From the NCBI RefSeq assembly GCF_014695975.1, contig NZ_JACJPI010000084.1, positions 124,001 to 188,000 of the forward strand: DNA of 64,000 bases, given 5' to 3'. Source of the DNA: Leptolyngbya sp. FACHB-321. Its GTDB lineage: Bacteria > Cyanobacteriota > Cyanobacteriia > Leptolyngbyales > Leptolyngbyaceae. Under the pieces are notes generated by a model. That model saw only the letters and a program-made list of their open reading frames with translations. It had not been told where the DNA came from and ran no database searches. Within the stretch, counting starts at the first letter, position 1, and each line of letters opens with the position of its first letter. Below are positions 34,519-43,799 of the stretch, piece after piece. A program made the translations under genes and the position numbers.

Positions 34519-35294
34519 CTCTCTATCCTGAGAACTCCAAGGCATTGAAGCATGATTAAACCAGTAATCTGGCGCTATAGAAAATATAGCCTTAAATCAC
34601 TTAAACCTAACAATATTTTTTTTGCAGTTTTAGTATTATTTTTTTGCTTTGTTTTGCCGCTTTTCGTGTAGGTAGATCAGTTGCAGAGGATGTCTTAAAA
34701 GTCAGAATCGTTTTCTTACAGCTTGCGTTCCGCAGCATTGAAAGTTATGTTGCACGTCGGCTGCTTCCCACAACACCCCTGACATTTTAGAAAGGCAGAA
34801 GCATTCCTGAAGTGTTAGATCAAAGTTCAGCCATTCGCTAAGTTTCTTTTCTAGATCTCGTGCTGCTCTTATAGAGACACTTCATAAGCAGCATGAAGAA
34901 TGGAGCGTAGCTCAGACAACCTTTAAAGAAGGGTGACATTGAAACTTTAGTCGCTTGAATCGCGCTGCGCCCTACTTACTAAGTTTCATCAGTAGGGCAC
35001 GATCGCATAGGCTACTCCTGCCTGACTTAACCCAGGTAACTGCTGCCCGTCTTGTTTTGGATGTGTTTTCTGTTAAAAGCCAGACCGATGTTGAAGTGAG
35101 ATTAAGAGCCAAAGCTAGATTGTCAACCGAAAGCAAGTAATACATTTAGCAGCGCCACGATCGAGCAAAACCATCCTTTGGGCGGTTGCGTTAATGCCAT
35201 ATATTAGGACACCAAAAAAATTGTTCTTGCACCAGGTTGAACTTTTTAGCGCTTCCTATCGTCTAACACTACGTACATGAAGTTCATCAGCTAA
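34519..35294. other. Long intergenic region between divergent cyAbrB and ABC ATPase genes
   Basis: About 776 bp. The left end is AT-rich (34540-34670) and should contain the cyAbrB promoter. The rest has one short open frame (34955-35140) with no ribosome site and no family resemblance. I see no tRNA or strong hairpin. Confidence 0.5.
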
Positions 35295-36053
35295 ATGATT
35301 GCATACCAGTCACCTGTAGCGGCATATTCGCCCCCGATCGTTGCTACTGCGCCTACCTTTTTGCCTCGTACTGCGTTAGCGATCACTGCTAAAAATATTG
35401 GCATGACCTTTCAATCTGGTGCCGAACGCTATCAAGCCCTTAAGCAGATTGACCTGGAGCTAAAGCATGGCGAAATGCAGCTTTTGATGGGTCCCTCTGG
35501 GTCAGGGAAGACGACGTTGCTGTCCATTTTGGCAGGCATCATGACTCCTACTGAAGGCAGCGTTCATCTGTTAGGGCAGGAGATTACAGGTTTATCGCGA
35601 TCGAAACTAGCGCGGTTTCGTTTAGAAAACATTGGCTTTATCTTTCAAGGCTTTAACCTGTTTCCAGCCCTCACTGCGCTCGAAAATGTAGAAGTGGCTT
35701 TGCATATCAAAGGCATTCGTAAACACGCCGCCACGAAGCAGGCACACGTATTGCTAGAGCAAGTGGGATTGGCAGAAAAAGCCCACCAATTACCCCGTGA
35801 CTTATCGGGCGGGCAAAAACAACGGGTGGCAATCGCACGGGCGCTAGGCGGCGAACCAAAGCTGATTATGGCAGACGAGCCAACAGCCGCCTTAGATTCT
35901 CATAACGGCTATGCGGTGATCGAACTGCTGCATCGGTTAGCAAAAGAGCAAAACCGCACAGTGCTGATGGTGACACATGATCCACGGATCATTGACTTTG
36001 CCGATCGTGTCGTTAATCTTGAAGATGGCACAGTCAAAGAAAAGGATTTTTGA
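35295..36053 (+). CDS. ABC transporter ATPase, DevA/MacB/LolD-like, without adjacent permease
   Basis: A 252-residue nucleotide-binding subunit. The first 30 residues are an unusual Pro/Ala-rich extension. Then comes Walker A GPSGSGKTT, Q-loop FQGFNLFPALT, signature LSGGQKQRVAIARAL, Walker B LIMADEPTAALD and the H-loop MVTHDPRI. This is the LolD/MacB/DevA class. In DevA systems the ATPase is usually encoded with DevB and DevC; no membrane partner is found on either side here. Confidence 0.93.
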   Translation: MIAYQSPVAAYSPPIVATAPTFLPRTALAITAKNIGMTFQSGAERYQALKQIDLELKHGEMQLLMGPSGSGKTTLLSILAGIMTPTEGSVHLLGQEITGLSRSKLARFRLENIGFIFQGFNLFPALTALENVEVALHIKGIRKHAATKQAHVLLEQVGLAEKAHQLPRDLSGGQKQRVAIARALGGEPKLIMADEPTAALDSHNGYAVIELLHRLAKEQNRTVLMVTHDPRIIDFADRVVNLEDGTVKEKDF

Positions 36054-36148
36054 AGCATCGCTTGTCTTTGCAGCCCAGATCTAAAAAGTAGAGTAAATAG
36101 ATCTGTTTAAGCGGAGAATGAAAGCGCAGTAAGCAAGGTGTCTAGGCA

Positions 36149-37339
36149 ATGCGTTTAAGCCTTTGCATGATTGTGCGCGATGAAGAAGCAACGCTACGCC
36201 GTTGTCTAGACAGTGTACGAGGCGTGGTCGATGAGATGATCGTCGTCGATACTGGCTCCCGCGATCGCACCATTGCGATTGCCAAAGACTGCAAGGCAAG
36301 CGTGTATCCCTTTACCTGGTGTAATGACTTTGCGGCTGCCCGTAACGAGTCGCTTAAGTATGCCCAAGGCGACTGGATTCTAGTGCTTGATGCCGATGAG
36401 GTGCTGGTGCCAGAGAGCGTGCCAGCACTACAACAAGCCATGCAATTGGATGATGCGATCGCCATTGCCCTTTTGCGAGAAGAAGTCGGCACCCATCATC
36501 CCGACTCACAGCTTTCTCGCGTGTTTCGCAGGCATCCGGCGATCGCCTTTACCCGCCCCTATCACGAATTGATTGACGACAGCGTGACTCGGTTGCTGCA
36601 ACAAGAGCCACACTGGCGGGTCGTTGCCTTACCAGACATTGCTATTCGGCACACAGGTTACCAGACAGCGTTGATTGATCAGCGTCACAAGGTCGAGCGT
36701 GCCCGCACTATCATGGAGCGCTACCATACTGCTCATCCTGACGATGCGTACATTTGCAGTAAGCTAGGGGCGCTCTACATCGATTTGGGCGATCGGGTAC
36801 GCGGGTTAGCCCTACTGCAAAAGGGTTTGGAGACTGCGGCTGAAGCGGCAGTGCTATACGAATTGCATTATCACTTGGGAAGCTTCTACGGTCAGCAGCA
36901 ACAGTTAGACCAGGCAGCATGGCACTACGAAGCAGCGATCGCTCAACCATTACATCCACGCTTGCAGTTAGGCGCTTACAACAACTGGGGCAACGTCCTG
37001 AAAGATCAGGGCGATCTGGAGAAAGCAAAAGCGCTCTATGAAACCACGATCGCGATCGACCCAACTGGTGCCGTTGGTTATTACAACCTGGGCTTGACGC
37101 TCAAAGCAATGGGGCAGCTACAGGAGGCGATCGTACAGTATCAGCGCGCCATTCAACTCCAGCCTAGCTACGCCGCAGCGCACCAAAACCTGGGCGTGGC
37201 GCTACTTAAAGTGGGCAATGTGGTAGCCAGCCTAGAGGCATTTCAACAGGCGATCGCGCTCTACGAACAACAGCAAGCGCCAGAAGCCGCGCACCTACGG
37301 GACGCACTCAAGCAGATGGGACTTCTCGGTTCGCTGTGA
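36149..37339 (+). CDS. Glycosyltransferase family 2 fused to TPR repeats
   Basis: A 396-residue protein. Residues 1-215 are a GT-A glycosyltransferase (LSLCMIVRDEEATLRRCLDSV, then the DxD-type ILVLDADE at about residue 80). The C-terminal half holds about five TPR motifs (WHYEAAIAQPLHP, YNNWGNVLKDQGDLEKAKAL, YYNLGLTLKAMGQLQEAIVQ). This architecture is common for cyanobacterial glycan or protein glycosylation enzymes; the acceptor is unknown. Confidence 0.9.
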   Translation: MRLSLCMIVRDEEATLRRCLDSVRGVVDEMIVVDTGSRDRTIAIAKDCKASVYPFTWCNDFAAARNESLKYAQGDWILVLDADEVLVPESVPALQQAMQLDDAIAIALLREEVGTHHPDSQLSRVFRRHPAIAFTRPYHELIDDSVTRLLQQEPHWRVVALPDIAIRHTGYQTALIDQRHKVERARTIMERYHTAHPDDAYICSKLGALYIDLGDRVRGLALLQKGLETAAEAAVLYELHYHLGSFYGQQQQLDQAAWHYEAAIAQPLHPRLQLGAYNNWGNVLKDQGDLEKAKALYETTIAIDPTGAVGYYNLGLTLKAMGQLQEAIVQYQRAIQLQPSYAAAHQNLGVALLKVGNVVASLEAFQQAIALYEQQQAPEAAHLRDALKQMGLLGSL

Positions 37340-37716
37340 CGGGTTCTGCAACGGATGAAGGCTTACTCGTAATGAGCACCCAAATGTCCGTCCTACCATT
37401 GCTTCAGTACCCTTGCTGACCCTGTAGAAACCAGGGCTTTGAGAGTTGTTTGCAGCTTTAAGTAGGAAGGCTAAATTACGCATCAGAAACCGGGTTTCAA
37501 CTGCGTTCAACCCGCCGACATACAGGACTGAGAGCTTGAGACTTCGGCATGAGTGCTCAGTCGAACGTGAAGTCGAAAGGCGTCTTATCAATCATTACGC
37601 CCAGCTACTTAGAGAAAGATGGCGAAGCAAGACCTACGCACATAGAACTGAGTCGCAATGCAGCAGCGATTCTAAAAGAGTTGTTTGGTGAACAGCGTAC
37701 GCCTTGGGCTTACAGC
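37340..37716. other. Intergenic region holding dispersed repeat copy B
   Basis: This 377-bp gap between convergent genes contains the second copy of the palindromic repeat and several short frames across it that I take to be chance. Confidence 0.6.
37461..37614. repeat. Dispersed palindromic repeat, copy B
   Basis: Same edges and core as copy A at 9909-10040 (see there), with about 20 extra bases in the centre, around GACTTCGGCATGAGTGCTCAG. The core TTTCAACTGCGTTCAACC matches copy A with single-base changes. Confidence 0.82.
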
Positions 37717-38073
37717 TTAAGGTGTCGCAGCAGCTGGTTCTGTCTTGGCAACTTCTATATCGTCACCTTCATTCAACCGTTCTAGGTCCTGTTCAGTTAA
37801 ATGAGGCGTACTCACCTCTTCTTGAATGCAAAGGCGATCGCACGGAATGGTATCAGACAGGATTGCGCTTGCCATCATGCCGGTATGAATTTCCAGATGA
37901 GCGGCTGGAATTGCTTCAAACACCAACCGCTGCCCTGGAAACACAACCCGCTCAAAATACCAGTTAGTAACATTGCTGATGCGAGCAATCTGAATATGGC
38001 TCGTGGCATTCACATAGCAGCAAAGAATTGGGTTATCGCTATGCGATGGTAATGGATCGAAGATTTGAGCCAT
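37717..38073 (-). CDS. DUF1830-domain protein
   Basis: A 118-residue protein. The segment NPILCCYVNATSHIQIARISNVTNWYFERVVF, split here at LCCYVNATSHIQIARI and TNWYFERVVFPGQRLVFEA, is characteristic of the short cyanobacterial DUF1830 family. The tail is acidic. No function is known. Start ATG 38073. Confidence 0.85.
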   Translation of the reverse strand: MAQIFDPLPSHSDNPILCCYVNATSHIQIARISNVTNWYFERVVFPGQRLVFEAIPAAHLEIHTGMMASAILSDTIPCDRLCIQEEVSTPHLTEQDLERLNEGDDIEVAKTEPAAATP

Positions 38074-38587
38074 AAAAAAGACCCATACCGAAACTAGAGG
38101 GACTCTGTTGAACGTACCATTCTGTGATCCCCTTCGCTGTAAAGACGATTACCAATAAGCTAGCTGACGAAGATATCTACCAAAAGGTACAGATTGGCGA
38201 TCACGATGGGCAGATTTAAGCAAGCCTGATGGGCTCAAACAACCATCTAATCGCATTTGCGAGAAGATTTTCTAGTCTAGAGCAAAGACAAAGCGATCGC
38301 GCTACAGGTACAAAGGCAGCTGGTTTTTCTGTGCCTTGCTTTGAAAATGTCCATGCAGCAAAAGAAAGTCAGTGGTATCGTAAAGTTATATGAAAATCTT
38401 TTTCATAATTCATCTCGCCCGGGTTCCCAAGCATTTAGCAAGCCGTTAAATATCTGCAAACGGTTGTCTGGAGGATGGCTTCATAGCGAATGCTCTCCTT
38501 TACCAACACAGATGTTTGCACAATGGTTCTTCAAGGTGCTTTCACCCAGTTAGACCGATCGCTTTTACGTTAAGAACTCGCTTGCTC
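38074..38587. other. Intergenic region upstream of the radical SAM gene
   Basis: Divergent gap of 514 bp. It holds the inverted repeat at 38389-38407. I see no cobalamin riboswitch-like fold and no protein-like frame. Confidence 0.5.
38389..38407. promoter_or_regulatory. Inverted repeat TATGAAAA-TCT-TTTTCATA
   Basis: Perfect 8-bp arms with a 3-base centre, 181 bp before the radical SAM start. It may be an operator. It does not match a standard Fur or Zur box, and the regulator is unknown. Confidence 0.4.
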
Positions 38588-40162
38588 ATGGATAACCGGA
38601 TTCTCTACGTTCGTCTCCCCTGCAACCCGATTTTTCCGATCGGCGTCATCTATCTTGCCGATCATGTTCATAAGCAATTTCCAGCCGTTGAGCAGCGTCT
38701 TTTTGACCTGGGAACAGTGCCACCGCTGGATTATGCTTCGGCGCTGGACACCTGTATTGATGAATTTAAACCTAGCCTGCTGGTTTTCTCCTGGCGCGAC
38801 ATTCAGATCTACGCTCCGGTAGGCGGACGGGGCGGCAATCCACTTCAGCACACGTTCGAGTTTTACTATGCACGCAATCTTTTAGTGAAGCTGCGTGGTG
38901 CGATCGGGTTATTACGGGTCGCACAGGGTTACTATGGCGAACTCTGGCGTAACCTGGGCTTGATCAAGCGCGGCATGAAACGGGCAAGAAGATATAATCC
39001 GGCTGTGCGAGCGGTGGTGGGTGGTGGTGCGGTCAGTGTGTTTTATGAGCAGCTTGGACGTAGCTTGCCCAAAGGCACGATCGTGTCTGTAGGTGAAGGC
39101 GAAGCACTGTTAGAGAAACTGCTGCGCGACAAAGATTTTCTGGACGAACGATGCTACGTCGTTGGTGAAACAACAGCCCGCGATCGCATGATCCATGAAG
39201 TGCCCACACCAATTGAGAAAACTGCCTGCGACTATAGCTACATCGAAACAATCTGGTCAGAGTTTGACTACTACTTACAGGCACAAGACTTTTATGTCGG
39301 TGTGCAAACAAAACGTGGGTGCCCACACAACTGCTGCTACTGCATTTACACCGTTATTGAGGGCAAGCAGGTACGCATCAACCCAGCAGAGGAAGTGGTT
39401 GCCGAAATGCGCCAACTGTACGATCGCGGAATGCGTAACTTCTGGTTTACCGATGCTCAATTAATTCCAGCCCGCAAGTATATTGATGATGTGGCTGAAC
39501 TGTTGCAAAAGGTGCTGGATGCCGGAATGTCAGACATTCACTGGGCAGCATATATTCGGGCAGATAATCTTACGCCCGCCTTGTGCGACTTGATGGTGAA
39601 GACGGGCATGAACTACTTTGAAATCGGCATTACTAGCGGATCTCAGGAACTTGTTCGCAAAATGCGGATGGGCTATAACCTGAGAACAGTGCTGGAAAAC
39701 TGCCGCGATTTAAAAGCGGCTGGTTTCAACGATGTGGTCTCGGTCAACTATTCCTTTAACGTGATTGACGAGCGCCCAGAGACCATTCGGCAGACGATCG
39801 CTTATCACCGAGAGCTAGAGCGCATCTTTGGTGCTGACAAAGTTGAGCCAGCCATTTTCTTTATCGGCTTACAGCCTCATACCCATCTAGAAACCTATGC
39901 CTTCGCCCAGAATATTTTGAAGCCAGGCTATGATCCGATGAACATCACCCCCTGGACAGTCAGAAAGCTGCTTTGGAACCCAGAACCACTTGGCTCTTTG
40001 TTTGGTGAAGTTTGCCTCCAGGCATGGCAGCAGAATCCCAATGACTTTGGGCGTGAGGTCATGGCAATTCTGGAACAGCGGTTGGGGCGAGCCGAGTTAG
40101 AAACAGCCCTGACGGCTCCGATCTCGCCTGCCAAACCCCTAGCGCTTTCTACGTCCTCTTGA
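38588..40162 (+). CDS. B12-binding-type radical SAM protein (photosystem II high-light acclimation family)
   Basis: A 524-residue enzyme, started at ATG 38588 (MDNRILYVRLPCNPIFPIGV). The N-terminal part has the Rossmann-like shape of cobalamin-binding radical SAM proteins, although the classical DxHxxG is not evident. The iron-sulfur motif is KRGCPHNCCYCIY near residue 245 (CxxxCxxC). The C-terminal part is conserved helical. I recall this cyanobacteria-only family being annotated as photosystem II high-light acclimation radical SAM protein; the reaction is unknown. Confidence 0.82.
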   Translation: MDNRILYVRLPCNPIFPIGVIYLADHVHKQFPAVEQRLFDLGTVPPLDYASALDTCIDEFKPSLLVFSWRDIQIYAPVGGRGGNPLQHTFEFYYARNLLVKLRGAIGLLRVAQGYYGELWRNLGLIKRGMKRARRYNPAVRAVVGGGAVSVFYEQLGRSLPKGTIVSVGEGEALLEKLLRDKDFLDERCYVVGETTARDRMIHEVPTPIEKTACDYSYIETIWSEFDYYLQAQDFYVGVQTKRGCPHNCCYCIYTVIEGKQVRINPAEEVVAEMRQLYDRGMRNFWFTDAQLIPARKYIDDVAELLQKVLDAGMSDIHWAAYIRADNLTPALCDLMVKTGMNYFEIGITSGSQELVRKMRMGYNLRTVLENCRDLKAAGFNDVVSVNYSFNVIDERPETIRQTIAYHRELERIFGADKVEPAIFFIGLQPHTHLETYAFAQNILKPGYDPMNITPWTVRKLLWNPEPLGSLFGEVCLQAWQQNPNDFGREVMAILEQRLGRAELETALTAPISPAKPLALSTSS

Positions 40163-40255
40163 GTTGGATCACGTTAAGTTCTGTTTCAGGGCATACCACC
40201 ATTCCATCGCTGAGTTTACATCCACCTTGTTACTATCCCAACCGTCTCACTTGCA

Positions 40256-41704
40256 ATGCTAGAAGGTTCAATTCTCCAAGAGTTAGGCACTAATCATCAG
40301 GCTGGTCACCCTGGCAAACAGCCACTTAACTTTGGCGTTTACTACAAAAATACGCTAGTAGCGCTCTGTCATGCCCTCGAAGACTGCATTCTAACCAGCA
40401 GCAGTCAGCCATTGGTTGTGACTGCTTTTCAGCGTGGTAAGTGGTATTTGCAAGAAGCCGATCGCTACGCCGATTTGGCAGAGCGATCGCAGCAGATTGT
40501 GATCATGGCAGCGCCGGAAGGGGGCTTTGCCGAGCATCCCACTAGCCAAAAGGCGAACGTGGAGCTGGTCAGTCTTGATCCAGACGATCCAGTGTCACAA
40601 GAGTGGCATTTGATTATTTTTGCTCCGACCTATGCAGCCATGGTGTTGTGCCAGGAGTTGTCAGACGCTGATTATGGTGCACAAGGACAACCCACACAGG
40701 ATTTGGAACGCAAATTCTACGGTTTCTGGACGTTTGAGAGCAATCTAGTACAGGAGACGATTGAACTGTCGATCGCCCACATCCAGCGCTACGATGCGGC
40801 TCTCGCTGCAAAGCTAACCGCGCAAATGGAAGCCATTGCAGCAGCACAGACCGAGAAACGAGATGATCTGGGTCCCATCGTTGTACGTGTAGTGGACTAC
40901 TTGCAAGAAGGTCAAACCGCACTCAGCGCACAAATCAACGCTTACGATGCGGAACGGCTCCAGCGTGACCCTCTGGACAACAATCTGATCTCCAACGAAG
41001 TGCAGGCATTTCTCCGGATGGCGCAGTTGACTGATCAAGCAGATGCCACCAATTCTACGGCTGCTGCTGAGGTGGCATCACTGGCAGAAGCGATCGGGCA
41101 ACTGTTGGATTTACCCGTTTGGCAACTGCATCGTCTCAAGCTAGCAGGCTTACTGCACCGCCTTGCACCCTTGCAAGCGACAGAAACAGTTTTAAGTCCC
41201 GGCAGTTTTGGGCGCTACGGGGATGACGGTGCCCTCAGCACTGCGCCAAGCTGTCCCTTAGTGCCTGGAGCACAGGTTCTGCGGACGATGCCTCAACTGC
41301 GGGCAATCGCCACAATCATCACACACTTGACTGAATGCTGGAACGGTTCTGGTCAACCCGCTGGGCTAGCTGGAGACGAAATTCCACTGGAGTCGAGAAT
41401 TCTTGGGCTGGCAGCAGAGTTTCAGCAGCGCCTGGTAAAACTTCGCACCGCCATCACCGATACCCATACACCCTTGAGCCAAGATGAATGTATGACGAAA
41501 GCGCTGACTGACTGCCAACAGCAGCAGGGCGATCGTTGGGATCCTAAACTGGTCGATGCCCTGGCATTACTGGTTAACGGTTTTCAACAGGGGTTAGACC
41601 TATCAGTTAGCGTACCGAAAATTTCTGCTGGACTTTGGCTGATCGACTCTCACTATGGTGATGATTTATTTAAGGCAGTTAGTGAAGTTGAAGGTAAACG
41701 CTAA
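40256..41704 (+). CDS. DICT sensory domain fused to a degenerate HD-GYP-like domain
   Basis: A 482-residue signalling protein. Residues about 20-170 resemble the DICT domain (FGVYYKNTLVALCHALEDCI, FYGFWTFESNLVQETIEL). Residues about 270-440 resemble an HD-GYP phosphodiesterase, but the HD pair is not conserved (LAGLLHRLAPL in place of LLHDIG) and GYP reads GQP (WNGSGQPAGLAGDEIPLESR). It probably binds rather than hydrolyses its ligand. The ATG 40256 is the first in frame. Confidence 0.82.
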   Translation: MLEGSILQELGTNHQAGHPGKQPLNFGVYYKNTLVALCHALEDCILTSSSQPLVVTAFQRGKWYLQEADRYADLAERSQQIVIMAAPEGGFAEHPTSQKANVELVSLDPDDPVSQEWHLIIFAPTYAAMVLCQELSDADYGAQGQPTQDLERKFYGFWTFESNLVQETIELSIAHIQRYDAALAAKLTAQMEAIAAAQTEKRDDLGPIVVRVVDYLQEGQTALSAQINAYDAERLQRDPLDNNLISNEVQAFLRMAQLTDQADATNSTAAAEVASLAEAIGQLLDLPVWQLHRLKLAGLLHRLAPLQATETVLSPGSFGRYGDDGALSTAPSCPLVPGAQVLRTMPQLRAIATIITHLTECWNGSGQPAGLAGDEIPLESRILGLAAEFQQRLVKLRTAITDTHTPLSQDECMTKALTDCQQQQGDRWDPKLVDALALLVNGFQQGLDLSVSVPKISAGLWLIDSHYGDDLFKAVSEVEGKR

Positions 41705-41705
41705 A

Positions 41706-41820
41706 AAGCGAAAGGCAGAAGTAACTTAACGCTCAAAACTGCTCTTTCAGCCTCCGCTTTTCTCCTGCTTCCGCTTCTCTCCCTGCTCCACACTCTCTAT
41801 ACTTCACTCCCTCCCCCTCC
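41706..41820. repeat. Low-complexity intergenic repeat block
   Basis: AAAGGCAGAAGTAACTTAAC followed by a pyrimidine-rich run. The first part closely resembles the insert in priA at 3515-3540. Confidence 0.65.
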
Positions 41821-41823
41821 TCA

Positions 41824-42549
41824 ATGAACATTGACGCAATTCGCTCTGGTAAGGTAAAACAGCTTTCGGGTGCTGACCTGGAAGACGAAGATTTGTCTGG
41901 GCAGAACCTTCAAGGTGTAAACCTGGCAGGGGCACGGCTCATTGGTACCGATCTCAGCCGAGCCAATTTGGCTGGGGCATCGTTGGATGGTGCAAATATG
42001 GTTGGTTGTCAACTAGTTGCTGCCAATGTGAGAGCGAGTCTTGTCGGCGCTAACCTGATGCAGGCTAATTTAACTGAAGCTGATCTACGCGGCAGCAATC
42101 TGCGAGGTGCAAACCTAATGCGGGCAAGCGTGAGCCGAGCCTCGTTCGCTGGGGCATTTCTCAGCGGTGCTAACTTGATGGGTGTCAACTTGCAAGGCGT
42201 CGATTTGCGGGGAGCTGATTTACGCGGTGCAAACCTGAGCGGTGCAAATTTGCATGGTGCCAACCTCAGTCAGGTTGATTTACAAGGAGCCCTATTGAAT
42301 GAAGCTAACCTTGAGGAAGCTGATCTCAAGGGCGCGAATCTAGCTGGAGCTAGCCTGTGTGGGGCAAACCTGCTATGTGCTGAGTTAGAGAATGCCAATC
42401 TGGATGGAGTAAACTGTGCTGATGCGTGTCTGGTCGGTACGAATCTTGATCGAACGGTCAATCGTCTCGATTTGAAGCTGGCTCTGAAGCAGCCTGAAAT
42501 CGCTTTAAAGCAGCCTGAGACGGAGCCTTCTTACCGCCCAACTCTGTAG
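41824..42549 (+). CDS. Pentapeptide-repeat protein
   Basis: A 241-residue protein made almost entirely of A(D/N)LxG-type pentapeptides from about residue 12 to 215, for example ADLRGSNLRGANLMRASVSR. This sequence forms a right-handed quadrilateral beta-helix. Charged head and tail segments flank it. Some family members mimic DNA or bind membranes, but none of those features is diagnostic here. Cyanobacteria have many of unknown role. Confidence 0.93.
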   Translation: MNIDAIRSGKVKQLSGADLEDEDLSGQNLQGVNLAGARLIGTDLSRANLAGASLDGANMVGCQLVAANVRASLVGANLMQANLTEADLRGSNLRGANLMRASVSRASFAGAFLSGANLMGVNLQGVDLRGADLRGANLSGANLHGANLSQVDLQGALLNEANLEEADLKGANLAGASLCGANLLCAELENANLDGVNCADACLVGTNLDRTVNRLDLKLALKQPEIALKQPETEPSYRPTL

Positions 42550-42640
42550 ATTGCAGCCTTCAGGTTTTGGGCGTTCTAGTAAGATAGACCTTCCTGTAGA
42601 ATGACCTGAATTGTGCGATCGCACTGCAAACGCGAAACGA

Positions 42641-43711
42641 ATGAATGTAACTCAACTAAACAGCGCGTTTACGCTCTTTCTGAGTCTGCTGGTAGAAGCT
42701 GTTCCCTTTTTGCTCCTGGGGGTCTTGTTTTCGGGCTTGTTGCTTTTCTTTATTGATGAGCGCAAACTGGTAAGCTGGATGCCCAAAAATCCCTTCTTAG
42801 GAGCCTTAGCCGGTAGCTGCGTTGGCTTTCTGTTTCCCGTATGCGAATGTGGCAATGTGCCTGTTGCACGACGGTTGCTGATGCAAGGTGCGCCGTCTCC
42901 TGTGGCAATCGGCTTTCTTCTAGCAGCACCGACGATTAACCCGATCGTCTTCTGGGCAACATGGACAGCTTTTCGTGACCAGCCAGAGATTGTCTTTATG
43001 CGCATTGGCTTTTCGCTGGCGATCGCGACCATTATTGGTTGGGTCTTTAGTGCTCAGGCAGATTTGCGCCCCTTGTTGCAGCCTGCAGTAGCACGGGCAA
43101 TGCCTGGAAAAAGAGCGAAGGGAGAGGGGAGAGGGGAAGAACTGGGACTGAGAGGCGCAACATGGAATGAGCCGCAAGTCTCAACAGCACCACTGTTGCA
43201 GTCAGGAACGTATTTTTTGGGTCAGTCAGCGCAGCCGTTGCGGCTTGACACAGCAGAGCTACAGGCGAGAATGTTGGGAGCCAATACAGCCGACAAACCC
43301 CTATCCCACAAGCTGTTGCTGCTGTTGGAAAATACAGTGCAGGAGCTACGAGAACTAGGCGGTGTTTTGGTTTTGGGGAGCGCGATCGCGGCTATCGTTC
43401 AGGTCTTTGTGCCTCGCGATATCATCCTCAACCTGGGTCAAAGCCCCGTCACCTCGATTCTTGCCATGATGCTTTTGGCAGCCGTTGTCTCTATTTGCTC
43501 GACCGTCGATTCGTTTTTCGCCCTCTCGTTTGCCTCCACTTTTACCAGCGGTTCGCTTCTAGCCTTCCTCGTCTTTGGACCCATGATCGACCTCAAGGGC
43601 GTGGGCTTGATGCTGTCGATTTTCAAAGCGAGGGCTGTTTTCTACCTGTTTGCTCTGGCGGCTCTATTGACCTTTTTGTTTACGCTGCTTGTGAACCTGT
43701 ATGTGAGCTAA
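42641..43711 (+). CDS. UPF0718/ArsP-like permease
   Basis: A 356-residue membrane protein from ATG 42641 (MNVTQLNSAFTLFLSLLVEA). Several helices are clear, with the family motif FPVCECGNVPVARRLL near residue 70 (Cys-Glu-Cys-Gly) and a repeat-like C-terminal half with CSTVDSFFALSF. Residues about 150-200 form a hydrophilic loop encoded by purine-rich DNA (43100-43150), possibly repeat-derived. With the next gene it forms the YcgQ/YcgR-type pair, for which metal or redox roles have been proposed. Confidence 0.88.
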   Translation: MNVTQLNSAFTLFLSLLVEAVPFLLLGVLFSGLLLFFIDERKLVSWMPKNPFLGALAGSCVGFLFPVCECGNVPVARRLLMQGAPSPVAIGFLLAAPTINPIVFWATWTAFRDQPEIVFMRIGFSLAIATIIGWVFSAQADLRPLLQPAVARAMPGKRAKGEGRGEELGLRGATWNEPQVSTAPLLQSGTYFLGQSAQPLRLDTAELQARMLGANTADKPLSHKLLLLLENTVQELRELGGVLVLGSAIAAIVQVFVPRDIILNLGQSPVTSILAMMLLAAVVSICSTVDSFFALSFASTFTSGSLLAFLVFGPMIDLKGVGLMLSIFKARAVFYLFALAALLTFLFTLLVNLYVS

Positions 43712-43799
43712 TCCAGAAGTCAGCAGCTAAACCTTGAAAGGCGAAAACCCAAGTTAACTCAAAAGCCCCTCGCTCCCTGCTCTCTCATCCCCTTTCCCT

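Noticed and set aside
34955-35140. 61-codon open frame upstream of the ABC ATPase
   Set aside because: No ribosome binding site, no family resemblance and no sign of conservation in the composition.
37446-37785. Open frames across dispersed repeat copy B
   Set aside because: They are read through a palindromic repeat that is also non-coding at copy A.
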